This document shows positions 22,111 through 34,760 of a stretch of 64,000 nucleotides of DNA, piece after piece. Position numbers and translations under genes: made by a program. This stretch comes from Sabethes cyaneus (taxonomy: Eukaryota; Arthropoda; Insecta; Diptera; Culicidae). Each line of letters begins with the position of its first letter. Positions within the stretch are counted from its first letter, which is position 1. The stretch spans positions 196,601,939 to 196,665,938 of the forward strand of contig NC_071355.1 in assembly GCF_943734655.1 (NCBI RefSeq), read 5' to 3'. Under the pieces are notes generated by a model, which saw only the letters and a list, made by a program, of their open reading frames with translations, was not told the origin of the DNA and did not search any database.

Positions 22111-22980
22111 TAGGTATCCAGTGGATTCAACTCTTGGATTCTCATATATGAATCCTGGTTCTATAAGCGAGGCATTCAGTGCGAATCCTCTACACAATTC
22201 CTTCACACGATTCCAGCGCTAGAAATCCTAGAGAATCTGTGCGAATCTTTTTGGTTCGTCCGAGTACTTTACCCTTCGCAAAACGCTGCGATTAACATGC
22301 GAACCTGACAATGTACAAACTCCCAATTAGATCGACAGACCATGCTCACGGAGAACTTATGCGCCTTTGCGGACGACATTTAGCGGAGTACAGCTGAAAG
22401 CGAAGAGTAGCGGAGCTGTATGAATCAATCGTACAGGCGCTGCATGGGGAGATTACCAACGTACTTTTATCGAAAGTCGGTAAACTACAGTGAACCGGAT
22501 ACGGAACCCCCAAACAACCCCCCCCCCCCCCCCTTCGCTACGCCCATGCTTTTGATTGGTCATATTAATGACAATGACAAACAACTCGAACTGTTTTTAT
22601 GTCTTGTGACATAGTTCACGTGACGACGTCCAATTGTTAAGCTTTTGTCAAATAGAGCCAAATGTCAAATTTTATTGTCCCCCTCAAATCATTTTCGCCG
22701 TCAGTAGTAACAAAGTTGGCTGTTCGTCGTTGAAAGTAGTCGTAAATATTTACCTTTGTAACAAATGCCATATTTCGGTTTAATATTGTCCGTAAAATAC
22801 CGCGTAATTCCTTGGGCTCGAAGTTAATACAAACTACTCCAGTACCAGATTTTACGTTACATAACCAAAATGTAATGATCGCAAGCATTAACTTTCCTAT
22901 AAATTTCATTATTCATTATCGCGCTCTTCATTCTGCTGAAGAAATTCTATCTTTTTACCGTTGTTATACTATAACAAAGG
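22111..22980. other. Unassigned region with a 16-base C tract
   Basis: No gene recognised. An uninterrupted run of 16 C lies at 22,518-22,533, next to cgctacgcccatgc, which echoes the reverse of 51,286-51,310. The minus frame 22,909-22,637 has no domain I know. Confidence 0.45.
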
Positions 22981-22999
22981 TTTAGAAATTGGTCGAAAA

Positions 23000-23073
23000 A
23001 CACGGAATTGATCCGAAGCCCGAAGGGCCGAGGGTCATATACCAATCGATAGGGTTCGGCGAACTGAGCAATA

Positions 23074-23143
<70 letters not shown>

Positions 23144-24110
23144 CGTGTGTGCGTGTGTGTATGTGTGTGTGCGTGTGTGTATGTGTGTGCGTGTGTGTGT
23201 ATGTGTGCGCGTGTGTGTGTATGTGTGCGCGTGTGTGTGTATGTGTGTGCGTGTGTGTATGTGTGTGCGTGTGTGTGTATGTGTGTGCGTGTGTGTGTAT
23301 GTGTGTGCGTGTGTGTATGTGTGTGTCGAAATTTGCCCGAATACGTACATGATAATAAGCAAACATTTATGTATGTCAGCCGACCATTCATACAAAATGT
23401 CTTGTTTAAAACCGTGTAGTTTGGGGAAAAGCTGTATGTTTGGTTTACGTGCGCAACAGCAAAATAGAATACAAAAAAGTGTCTCTAAGACTGGTGACAT
23501 TCTCTCCCCGATATCGAAGACTGTATGACACGTAGACCAAGAAATGTATTCGTTGTTCTTACATTTCTTTTCGGTGCTTGTGTACCAGTAACATGTCGCA
23601 AGACTGGTAGCAAGAAAGAATTGTAAATGTCTTCAAATCTTTGTCACCAACCAGTACATTTTACGTCCCTGTTTACTGCCTTGTAGATCACTATTGAATT
23701 GTTTTGCGGTCCGACGTTTCGTTTCAAAGTTGTAAGTAAAATATGAAAATTACGTGACACGTTTTTCGCCGGAACTGCTCAACCGATTTCAACAATTTTA
23801 CTATCAAATGAAAGGTCTTACTGCTGCAACACTTTCAGGGAAGTTTTGTCGAAAATAATAATGCAGTTCAAAAGTTATGTTTAAAAATGTGTTTTTACCA
23901 AGTGTGAATTAGTCGAACGCTTCTCCGAGATGGCCGAACCGATTTATGCACTATTAGTCCTGTTTGCATGGCAATATAGCCTCATAGGTCACTATTGATT
24001 TGTTTTCAGTTGGGCGTTTAATTTGGAAGTTATGAGTAATCATATGTAACACAATAAAATTTACAATAATGTATAACCAGATAAATTAGATTACAATTAT
24101 TTTAGTATCA
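23000..24110 (+). repeat. Dispersed repeat family carrying a GT microsatellite, copy 1
   Basis: The landmark order is aagggccgagggtcatatac, cgaactgagcaatatctg, a (GT)n block, then aaccgatttcaacaatttta and atcaaatgaaaggtctta. A second copy at 60,640-61,260 has the same order (ccgaatgttatataccattc, aaactgagcattttctg, GT block, aaccgattttaatgttctta, tcaaatgaaaggtcta). The microsatellite is therefore an internal part of a mobile or formerly mobile repeat. Class unknown. Confidence 0.7.
23077..23335. repeat. (GT)n microsatellite grading into GTAT/GTGC variants
   Basis: A pure GT run to about 23,138 is followed by a periodic pattern of tgtgtgtatgtgtgtgcg words. Open frames through it on both strands are artefacts of the repeat. 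Confidence 0.97.
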
Positions 24111-24529
24111 AACACGAGCGTAAAAAGTCATGATTTTTCAAGGGGTGTGTCTTTGGAGAAGTTTATTAAGCGCATCTTTTCACATTGTTAGGGTAACCGA
24201 GAATCCACCTATTAAGGTAACACAAATTTTTGTTTTTTTAGTGCATCCAAAAGTGTGTGTAGTGAGTATTATACTAGAAAACACTAACTTTGTATACGGA
24301 GTATCGGAAACGCCTTTGAATGATCATTTCGAAACATAAGGTGAATACCTAAACCTAGTGATAATTGAAAATTCGAAAATCCCACATATCAAAATGGCGG
24401 CCTTTTTTTAAAGTCGATTTTTTTTTCAACTTTTCAGAGTAGCGTTCCTCCGCAAATCTCTGCGCTGCTCAAAACCTACGATTTTTTATTACTTTCGTTA
24501 GAAAGACACATTTTTGCATATGCATAGTA

Positions 24530-25153
24530 CAGCCCGGACTCGATTATCCGGGTATTGATTTTTATTTTCAGCCCGGATAATCGAATCACCCGGATAATCG
24601 AATCATTATTTTTGGAACAAAAGTTTTTTGACTTTTAGGTATCACGAATGTTTTATTTATTATTGATCTATCTTCCCAAAAGTCAGAAAATTCCTTTCTT
24701 ACGATTTTTTCCACTAATGATTTTTTTTGGTACAAAATTATTTTTTGTGTGTTATGATTTTCAATATGTAGGTGTTATAAATGATTTTTTTATTATTGAT
24801 CAATCTCCCCTAAAGTCATAAGATACCTTTTTTGCAATATTTTTTTATTAATGATTACGATAATGATGATGATGATGATGATTTTTAAGTAAACACATTG
24901 ATTTCATAATCACAGGATTTGTTTTTGTTTTGTTCGCCAATAAAAGGAATATAAGAAAGGAATTTTGTAGCTTTAGGGAGGTGAATCAATACTTGTCAAG
25001 TAAGAATCATCATGTAGCATGAAAACAATAACATTAAGGTTTAAAATAAATCATCGAAAAAAAATATTTTTTTTCACCCGGTTAATCGAGTCTAAAAACC
25101 CGGATAATCGAATCCCCGGTTAATCGAATCCCCGGATAATCGAGTCCGGCCTG
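24530..25153. mobile_element. pogo/Tigger-like MITE
   Basis: The ends are perfect or near-perfect inverted repeats: cagcccggactcgattatcc left, and the right end reversed reads caggccggactcgattatcc. The element is flanked by TA on both sides (24,528-24,529 and 25,154-25,155). Inside the ends the cccggataatcgaatc word is repeated in both orientations. CAG-start termini with CTCGATTATCCG and a TA target are typical of the pogo/Tigger branch of Tc1/mariner. The 624-bp AT-rich interior has no transposase frame, so it is non-autonomous. Confidence 0.88.
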
Positions 25154-25155
25154 TA

Positions 25156-28100
25156 TATTAAATACGCATTGATAATATCTGACACAATATTAATAAGAGT
25201 TGAATCATGTTCCGAAGACTTGTCGATTTCTAACTCAACTGATAAATAAGATGGTATAACAAAGGTTATTTTCACCAATATGTAGTATAGTAGGACAACA
25301 TTAAAACGAGAAAAAAAAACTTTCACACACTGCTGTACTGCTTCACTTTGCTCTTTTCGAGAATATATAAAAACGTAAAGGCAATAAAAATCCTCTGAAA
25401 CTTCCACCAAAAGTTGTCCCGTTGTCAATATACATTACAAGGAAAAGTTCGCAACAATTGTCGGAAGATGGTTGCTGTCCAGCAGAAAAATTCAGAGTAG
25501 AATACCAACTGAAATTCTACTGATACTAATTAGGGAGAACTTCTAAGCGAATTCTCAAACATACTGCCCCAAGAGAGACCGTACTAAGTGTATAATTATA
25601 ATGTGGGCATTGTTATTGTTTGGAATGCAGGCGGGCACCAGCTTATTGCTGGTGGCACCCGGGAGCTGACGCTTGAACTCTGCTGGAGAATTCCAACCCC
25701 TGCAGAAACCTTCAACCTTGAATTTAGAAAGTGCCGATCGATCGATGCAGGAACAACGCATTGGTACGAAGCGTCTATAAAAATAGTTTACGCGTTCTCT
25801 ACTGTCTGGGTATCGCAAATTATTATCTATTTGGGGCGGTACCGCAGCAAAGCGTCCCAGTAAACAAGAAATCGATAGCTACGAGCAAACAATCGCTATC
25901 GAATGAAATTCTCATCGTAGGATATCGTTGCTTTTATTATCTCTTTTTATTACTAATTTTATTTCAACGTTTATTACTTTTCGTCCTTCGGTGAGTAATT
26001 AGCTTCGGTAGTGGCCTTCACGGTTGCACGAATGATTTGTTCTTCTGATCCCCAGCTGCATAGTAGGAACTCGGGAACAATTTAAAAATCTGTGTTGCAC
26101 TGTGTTCTGTTGAAGAACATTTGCTAAATACAATAGCAAGGTTGATAGGTTGATAGTTTAGCAAGAAAGTTCAAAGCTGTGAGACTCACTTTCATCAGAT
26201 AGACTGCCAAAATTACTGATAATCAAAACTTGTCTAAAAACTGTAACATCACGAGTCACGACTTCACACAGCACTTGCTCGAACTTTTACTTTCATCCGG
26301 GTTCAGCGCAAAACTCGCAAGTCGAGCCGTTTTTTTACGGCAAAACGACTGACTGACTGACTGCACATGACGTCGCACAATTGGTCGTTTCAATCGCGTG
26401 GAACGCGCGTGTACCCACGAGACCGCAGCCATTAGCCGTCCAGGTAGTCAAAACGGCAATTGAAATAGCAAAAGACCTGCACCACAGGCTCTGACTTGGC
26501 TCTTTTGGGGCCAATACTCACCCATCGTACATACTTTGATCTTCGAACATGATTTAACTTCCTTTCTCCCTGTGCTCTAATCAATCACCGGTTTGAGATG
26601 GGTCCAGCTGCTCGTAAAATGGAAAACAACAACTTTTGCTTCAACAACCGAAACGGTAGGAGTCGGTGAAATGAGCAAGAACTACACACAGTGCGCATGT
26701 ACTTACGGGGAAAGGCATTTCCCAAGCTGCTACCGAACCGTTTTACTGGAACGTTGGTTGTCCGATGCTGCATTGCTTTGATCGCACTATCGACAGACCC
26801 ATTGTAAACAGTATCGGGTGCTCCTCTGGAAGCCGATCGAACTGATAGAACTGATTGTTGAGTCATTGCTTATTACGACAAGTGATGGAAAGCTACGGCC
26901 TGAGTGGGACAAAAAAAATGTTTGCTCAAAGATTATACTAGGGCGTGGTGCCTCAGCAGCGAATCAAGAAAAAATCTGCATGCCAGCATACTTTGAATCA
27001 ACCGGATTGAAAACCATCCCGCGAACGTACCCACAATAATCACCGGTTCAGATAGCGACGGTTATTTTTCCAATCCAACAAATGGACAGCACCAAGAGCA
27101 GGAGGAGGACGTATTATGCACGGCGGCTCTGGCTTCCCGCCGGGTTGGCTGTGAATTTCTGATTAGAAAAACATATGATCATTTCATCTGCCGGAGGGGG
27201 CACTTTGACGGGAAAGGCGCGCTGCTCGGTGGGTTGTAAAACTTGTGCGGTTTCTCGAGGACAGCACGCGAATCGTCGAAGCAAAACAAAAGCGCAGCTC
27301 GCTCATAATGCTAATGCCAGCCAGCAGTGTAGTGGACCTATGCAGTATGCTGCTGCTGCTGTGGTAAGGTAAGGTGAATGGTGATGGTTTTTTAGGAACA
27401 TCCCCCTAAAGTGAGCTGGCACCAGTGCAAACCGTGTTAATGATGATGATGATGGTAATACTGGTGGTAAAACTGATGATCATGATGTTTACGTCTAGGC
27501 ACTGGGAGAAATTTCAGGGGAGGCAAATAACAGTATGAATACCGTCGGCATTTAACTACGACAACTTGTTTGTGCATTTATCATTCCTCGGCGAACGGGC
27601 GATCGCGAGCAAACAAGCAACGAACCTTCCTTTGCTTCCGCCGAACCGAGTTCCTGATTTAGCCGATTGAACGACTGACTGACTGACTGACGAACTAACA
27701 ACAACAACAGCCCGGTCTGTTTATGATCTCTGATTGGTTATAGCAGCGCTTTATGTGCTGGCCCTAGTAATGATAATCGTAATAGTGCTAAATGAATGGT
27801 TACCATGCCACCATCAGGCGGCATGGTATCGGATGTTGACCGGGATTTTTTGCCGGGATTCAATTCTATTGATTTGTGGAGAGCAATGGCTGATTTTACC
27901 ATAAAAAGATTATAGCATTATCTGTTTCATTCCGCCTGTCTTGCATTCGTTTGATCATATCATTCATGACAACTTTATTTAAAGCTGTTTTGGGCCTGCT
28001 CGAACAAGTTATCGTTGGTTGCAAAACGTGTCAGCCATCGATGTAGACTAGTGCAATTTTTAAATTGGACTACATTGCGAGTGATCGTAGATATATATTA

Positions 28101-28275
28101 AGAACCATCGGTATACAGACTTCAAGGTGGCGTATGATTCAATTAGGCGAAACGGGGCTATGATATTTTATACTTGAATATGATTACTTAACAAAATTAC
28201 GTGTCATGCTTGACGGTTTCACATCAAGCGTCAGAATAGCATGTGATATCTCATAGTATCGTACGTGACGTTAGA
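25156..28275. other. Mostly unique-looking non-coding DNA
   Basis: Three kilobases with no recognised gene and few repeats. 26.2-27.8 kb is less AT-rich and has small runs (ctgactgactgactg near 26,350 and 27,677; gatgatgatgatgg near 27,440). It could be host intron or upstream regulatory sequence. No exon with convincing coding bias was found. Confidence 0.4.
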
Positions 28276-28279
28276 TACT

Positions 28280-29369
28280 TACTTTACTTTAGTGGCAACG
28301 GTCCGTTACCGATCCTGCGCCGAACGAATTATGGTCCTCCAATACTGTCGGTCTTGGGCTGCCGTTATCCAATCTCAACGAACACCAGCTGAAGCTGGCA
28401 TCGTCTTCGACAGTGTACATCTATCGGGTGCGGGGTCTGCCTCGGAATCTACGGCCTCTTCCTGGTTCTCTACTGAAAATAGTTTTGACTACTCTTTCGT
28501 CGGGAACTCTGGCCACATGCCTAGCCCACCGCAGCCTCCCACATTGTACTACCTTCACTACATCAACATATTTGTATACTTGGCACAGCTCGTGATTCAT
28601 GTGTCTGCGCCACACGTGTTAATTGGCGCTGTTTATGGTAAGCCCCAATCTCCCGTTTCCCTTTTGAAAGGCCTGAAGGCCTCTTCCACTGCTCTACGGT
28701 TGATTCCGATGATATCGACGTCATCCGCAAACCCAAGAAGCGTGTGAGATGTCGTGATGATAGTTCCATTCTTTTCCACGTTTGCTCTTCGTATTGCACC
28801 TTCCAAGGCGACGTTGAATAGCAGGTCAGAGAGTGCATCCGCTTGCTTCAACCCATCCAACGTTACGAAAGCGGCTGAGATCTCACCCGCTATTCTAACG
28901 CATGATTTGGACCCATCCAGTGTCGCACGAACCAGCGTAATTAGTTTCGTTGGAAAATCCTAGTGTATGATTTTCCGACGAAACTAGTTATCTACTACAG
29001 CTCAGTTCGTTTGACTGAATCGTACGCCGCCTTGAAGTCCACAAACAAATGTGTCTGCAAGTTGCACTCCCGGAACTTGTCTAGTAACTGACGCAGGCTA
29101 AACATCTGTTCCGTCGAGGAGTAACCCCCACGAAAACCAGCTTGGTACTCGCCGACGAAGGACTCTGCTAACCGTCTCAGTCTGCAAAACAGGATACGGG
29201 AAAGCACCTTATAGGCAGAATTGAGCAATGTAATTCTTCGATAGTTTTTACACTCGAGTCGATGCCCCTTTTTTAAAAATTGGGCAAATGAGGCCATCCA
29301 ACCACTCCTCCGGCATTTGTTCTTCCTCCCAGATCCTGACATTGGTTCGGTGGATTGCTGCGTACTGCG
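28280..29369 (-). pseudogene. RTE-like non-LTR retrotransposon RT, 5'-truncated and interrupted
   Basis: The minus strand, right to left, has FLKKGHRLECKNYRRITLLN with YKVLSRILFCRL, then YQAGFRGGYSSTEQMFSLRQ and LFVDFKAAYDSVKRTEL. A break near 28,990 follows, then DALSDLLFNVALEGAIRRAN, LLGFADDVDIIGINRRAVEE and the C-terminal HMNHELCQVYKYVD / RWARHVARVPDE to about 28,421. The catalytic FADD is present, but frame changes separate the parts. At its right edge, about 29,369, it joins directly to the 152-bp repeat array with no transposon terminus between. Confidence 0.88.
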
Positions 29370-32300
29370 TAATGTTGGGGAATATTTGTTGACTGATGGC
29401 CACTTCTGCGTCGGTTCCGGAACACCCACTACCAGGTCCCGGGAACATTTTTATGTTTTGAGATAATTCATTTTGCGGCACATCAAATCACATTGGCTTG
29501 ACAAAATAAGATTAATGGAAGTGCAATGGGAACATTTTGGACCCAAGCGGCCATTTCCTCATTGGTTCTGGAACATACGGTACCCGGTTTTTGAGGACAA
29601 TTTTAAATTTTAGGATGATTTATCTTGCGACACGTCAAATTACATCAGCTTGATTACGTAAGACTATTGAAAGTATAATAAAGACATTTTGAAGGCAAAT
29701 GGCTACATCAGCATTGGTCCCGGAACATCCGGTACCCGGGTTTTGGTGCCATTTTTGTATTTTAGGATAACCCATCTTGCGACACATCAAATCACATCGG
29801 CTTGATTAACCTTCCTAGTGCATTGGGGTCGTTTTCGACCCATCGGCATACTTACAAAGCTTGATACTCAGTAACGGTACGAGCTAGAGACTTGAAATTT
29901 TCTGACTTTTCCTAACTTTGGAAAATTAGCATTGTGGGGGAGTTTCAGCTTTCAGCGACATCTAGGAGAGCCACAGCAAAAAAAGTTACATATTATGCAT
30001 TAAGGGTCGAAAACGACCCAAGTTTTGAAATTGCTCTCATTCATCCATTTTCAATCCGAATTTCGTTTTCTTTACCTCGTTTGAAAGATATGGCCAAAAA
30101 CTAGCACCCAAGGAATGTTGGGGAATATTTGTTGACTGATGGCCACTTCTGCGTCGGTTCCGGAACACCCACTACCAGGTCCCGGGGAACATTTTTATAT
30201 TTTGAGATAATTCATTTTGCGGCACATCAAATCACATTGGCTTGATAAAATAAGACTAGTGGAAGTACAATGGGGACATTTTGGACCCGAATGGCCACTT
30301 CCCCATCGGTTACGGAACATCCGGTACCTGGTTTTTGAGTCCATTTTTGAATTTTAGGATGATTTATCTTGCGACACGTCAAATTACATCAGCTTGATAA
30401 CGTAAGACTATTGAAAGTATAATAAAGACATTTTGAAGGCAAATGGCTACATCAGCATTGGTCCCGGAACATCCGGTACCCGGGTTTTGGGGCCATTTTT
30501 GTATTTTAGGATAACCCATCTTGCGACACATCAAATAATATCGGCTTGATTAAATAAGACTGATGAAAATAAAATAAGGTCATTTAGAAGCCAAATGGCC
30601 ATTTTACCATCGGTACTGGGTCATCCGGTACCAGTTTCGGGGGACATTTTTGGCTTTTGAGATAATTCACCATGCGGCACCTCAAATCACATCGCGTTGA
30701 TAAAATAACAACAATGGAAGTATAATGGGGCGTCAGTCGCATATAATCCGGTACCCGGTATTTGTAATGAACCGTAAAACGGGGTAACTCGGGGCAGATG
30801 AATTACCCTGTAATTCAAAAATGTCCCCGAAACCCGGATACCGGATAGTCCGGAACCGATGGTGAAATGGTAATTTTGGCTCCAAAATTTTTCCATTGTA
30901 CTTCCATTAGTGTTATTTCATCAAGCCAATGTGATTTGATGTGGCGCATGATGAATTATCCTATCCAAAAATGTTCTCAAACCGTGCACCCGATGTTCCG
31001 GAACCGATGATGAAATGGCCATTTGTCTTCAAATGGTCCCCATAGCTCTTGTAACTGTTTTATTTGATCAAGGCGTTGTGATTTGATGTGCCGCAAGATG
31101 AATTATTTCATAATCCAAAAATATCCCGCGGAACCAGGTACCGGATGTTGCGGAACCAGGTACCGGATGTTGCGGAACCGATGGTAAAATGGCCATTTGG
31201 CTTCTAAATGACCTTATTTTATTTTCATCAGTCTTATTTAATCAAGCCGATATTATTTGATGTGTCGCAAGATGGGTTATCCTAAAATACAAAAATGGCC
31301 CCAAAACCCGGGTACCGGATGTTCCGGGACCAATGCTGATGTAGCCATTTGCCTTCAAAATGTCTTTATTATACTTTCAATAGTCTTACGTTATCAAGCT
31401 GATGTAATTTGACGTGTCGCAAGATAAATCATCCTAAAATTCAAAAATGGACTCAAAAACCAGGTACCGGATGTTCCGTAACCGATGGGGAAGTGGCCAT
31501 TCGGGTCCAAAATGTCCCCATTGTACTTCCACTAGTCTTATTTTATCAAACCAATGTGATTTGATGTGCCGCAAAATGAATTATCTCAAAATATAAAAAT
31601 GTTCCCCGGGACCTGGTAGTGGGTGTTCCGGAACCGACGCAGAAGTGGCCATCAGTCAACAAATATTCCCCAACATACCTTGGGTGCTAGTTTTTGGCCA
31701 TAGCTTTCAAACGAGGTAAAGAAAACGAAATTCGGATTGAAAATGGATGAATGAGAGCAATTTCAAAACTTGGGTCGTTTTCGACCCTTAATGCATAATA
31801 TGTAACTTTTTTCTAATGCATTAGGAAGGTTAAATAAGACTGATGAAAATAAAATAAGGTCATTTAGAAGCCAAATGGCCATTTTACCATCGGTTCCGGA
31901 ACATCCGGTATCCGGGTTTTGGGGACATTTTTGGCTTTTGAGATAATTCACCATGCGGCATCTCAAATCACATCGCGTTGATAAAATAACAACAATGGAA
32001 GTTTAATGGGGCGTCAGTCGCATATAATCCGGTACCCGGTATTTATAATGAACCGTAAAACGGGGTAACTCGGGGCAGTGAGCATTATGAGTTATCCTAA
32101 AATACAAAAATGTCCCCAAAAACCGGGTACCGGATGTTCCAGGACCGATGCTGATGCGGCCATTTGCCTTCAACATGTATTTATTATACTTTCAATAGTC
32201 TTATGTTATCAATGTGATGAAATTTGACGTGCCGCAATAGAAATCATCCTAAAATTCAAAAATGGCCTCAAAAACCAGGTACCGGATGTTCCGTAACTGA

Positions 32301-32796
32301 TGGGGAAGTGGCCATTCGGGTCCAAAATGTCCCCATTGTACTTCCACTAGTCTTATTTTATCAAGCCAATGTGATTTGATGTGCCGCAAACTGAATTATC
32401 TCAAAATATAAAAATGTTCCCCGGGACCTGGTAGGGGGTGTTCCGGAACCGACGCAGAAGTGGCCATCAATCAACAAATATTCCCCAACATACCTTGGGT
32501 GCTAGTTTTTGGCCATATCTTTCAAACGAGGTAAAGAAAACGAAATTCGGATTGAAAATGGATGAATGAGAGCAATTTCAAAACTTGGGTCGTTTTCGAC
32601 CCTTAATGCATAATATGTAACTTTTTTTGCTGTGGCTCTTCTAGATGTCGCTGAAAGCTGAAACTTCCCCACAATGCTAATTTTCCAAAGTTAGGAAAAG
32701 TCAGAAAATTTCAAGTCTCTAGCTCGTACCGTTACTGAGTATCAAGCTTTGTAAGTATGCCGATGGGTCGAAAACGACCCTAATGCACTAGGAAGG
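29370..32796. mobile_element. Foldback element of 152-bp units (outer copy, left end missing)
   Basis: The outer copy is split by the inner element at 29,810-31,829. Its left array (29,370-29,809) has units spaced 152 bp (cttga anchors at 29,497, 29,649, 29,801). It resumes at 31,834, turns over near 32,070 (cggggtaactcggggcag) and runs in reverse to about 32,490. About 300 bp of terminal sequence follow, ending in ctaggaagg at 32,796 and then TTAA. The matching left terminal segment is absent; the array abuts RT sequence at 29,369. Each unit contains a ccggaacatccggtacc-like palindrome. No coding frame. Confidence 0.85.
29810..31829. mobile_element. Inner foldback with TTAA target duplication (piggyBac-type MITE)
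   Basis: 2020 bp bounded by ccttcctagtgcattgggg and the reverse form taatgcattaggaagg, flanked by TTAA at 29,806-29,809 and 31,830-31,833. Removing the element and one TTAA recreates cggcttgattaaataagac, exactly as found uninterrupted at 30,542. Structure: 300-bp left terminal segment with tcgttttcgaccc palindromes, four forward 152-bp units, a turn near 30,785, about five reverse units, and a right terminal segment lacking about 150 bp relative to the left one. TTAA duplication with CC-start termini is characteristic of piggyBac. No transposase, so it is non-autonomous. Confidence 0.9.
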
Positions 32797-32965
32797 TTAA
32801 TGGATACTAGCTGACCCGACAAACTTCGTATTGCCACAAATTAACCTGTGTTGTACATAAATCATGAATCTCGGATGATCTTTGTCACAATCTCGAGTTT
32901 TGCAAGTTTCCGAGGAGTTCAACCTTAGATGATTCATTTTGCCAGTTACGTAACTATGAAAGCAT

Positions 32966-33270
32966 CCCAGGTAACCAATAAGCATCACCAATGTTATTCA
33001 AATGTAATCCAATAAGCATTTAAGTCGTCTTAAATGCTACTTAAATACTATTTTGGCAAAATATACAGCTACTTTACTGATAACCTTCTTACAGTACCGA
33101 CAATGCTAATTTACAGCTAATTACCGACACGAAGAATTTGAATACAATTTTGGATGCCAATTTACAACACCTATGTAGTCAAAAAGCTAATATACAATAA
33201 CGTGCATTATAAAATGCCAGATACGCTGATTTGCTGCTTATGTTAATGCTTATTAGTTACCATGAATGGG
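32966..33270. mobile_element. MITE of the ACCCAGGTAAYCAATARGCATT family, nested
   Basis: The left end is cccaggtaaccaataagcat and the right end, reversed, contains ggtaactaataagcatta. It is about the size of the relative at 4632-4945. It interrupts the Helentron-like sequence between gaggagttcaa and tagtttaatatac, which are adjacent in the other copy (near 47,725). Confidence 0.75.
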
Positions 33271-33839
33271 TAGTTTAATATACAAATGTGCAATTTTCCC
33301 TCACACTAAAGTAGAAAACAACTCCCCTGTCCCCTCATTGCATAGCCAGAAAGCGGATAGTAACATTCACCATGATTGTACAACATTTCGCTGAATATCA
33401 TTTTGCGAAAAACCTTAAGTGGAATGTACCATTTCACGGAAATTTTTTTTGTGGAAAGTATCATTTTGCGGTCCTCTCCTTACTCGCTGTCGCTCGTTCC
33501 AGGAAACCCAGGTAGACCTAGGAAAACAAATAAACCTAGGCAGTAGTGATTTCTGCGGGGAATTGCCTCCCCCCAGTGGGCGGCGCTTCCGACGGCGGGT
33601 CGCCGGCAACCCTCGCGGCCGTCTCGTCCTGAATGATTTAGTGTTACTATAGATAGTTTTTGTAGTCTTGGTATTGACTAATGTTTTATGGAAGAGTATC
33701 GAATTTCTCGAGTTCGATTAGTTTTTGAGGTTCGCAAAAATTTCTGTTTTATTTGTATGAGAGTCCATATCCCCCTACCACAGGGGTGAGAGGTCTCTAA
33801 CTATCATAAAATAAATTCAAGACTTCAAAATCTCTCACA

Positions 33840-34760
33840 TGCCAAATTTGGTTTCATTTGCTTGATTAGTTCTCAAGTTATAAGGAAATTTGAATTTCAT
33901 TTGTATAGGAGCCCCCCCTCCTAAAGTGGGGAGGGGTCCTAATTCACCATAGAAAATATTCTTGCCTACAAAAACACCCACATGCTAAATTTGATTCCAT
34001 TTGCTTGATTAGTTCTAGAGTTGTGAGGAAATTCGTATTTCGTTTGTATGGGAGCCCCCCTCCTAAAAAGGTAAAGGGTCCTAATTCATCATACAAAAAA
34101 TTGTTGCCTCCAAAAACACCTACATGCTAAATATGGTTCCATTTGCTTGATTAGTTCTCGAGTTATAAGGAAATTTGTATTTCGTTTGTATAGGAGCCCC
34201 CCTCTTAAAGTGGGCAGGGGTCTTAATTCACCATAGAAAATATTCTTGCCCTCGAAAACTTTCACATGCCAAATTTTGTTCCATTTGCTTGATTAGTTCT
34301 GGAGTTATGAGGAAATTTGTATTTCATTTGTATGGGAGCCCCTCCTCCTAAAGTAGGGAGGGGTCCCAATTCATCATAGAAAAAATTTTTGTCTCCAAAA
34401 ACACCCATACGCCAAATTTGGTTCTATTGGCTTGATTAGTTCTCGAGTTATGAAGAAATTTGTTTTTAAGTGGGTCTTAAAGTGGGGAGGGGTCTGTATT
34501 CACCATAGAAAATATTCTTGCTCTCGAAAACCTTCACATGCCAAATTTGGTTCCATTTGCTTGATTAGTTCTCGAGTTATGAGGAAAGTTGTATTTCATT
34601 TGTATGGAAGCTCCCCCTCTTAAAGGAGAGAGGAGTCATAATTCCCCTTCTAAAGACGGGAGGGGTCTCAATTTACCATAGAATAAATTCTTGTCACCAA
34701 AAACACCCACATACCAAATTTTGTTCTATTTGCTTGATTAGTTCTCGAGTTATGCAGAAA
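33840..34760 (+). repeat. ~142-bp tandem repeat inside Helentron-like copy 1
   Basis: The anchor cttgattagttct occurs at 33,861, 34,004, 34,146, 34,288, 34,431, 34,560 and 34,733, giving spacings of 143, 142, 142, 143, 129 and 173. Units contain a gagccccccctcctaaag-type block. The same units, inverted, occur at 45.6-47.2 kb. Confidence 0.88.

Noticed and set aside
22982..23528. Cys/Val- and His/Thr-rich frames around 23.0-23.5 kb
   Set aside because: Translation of a GT microsatellite on both strands.
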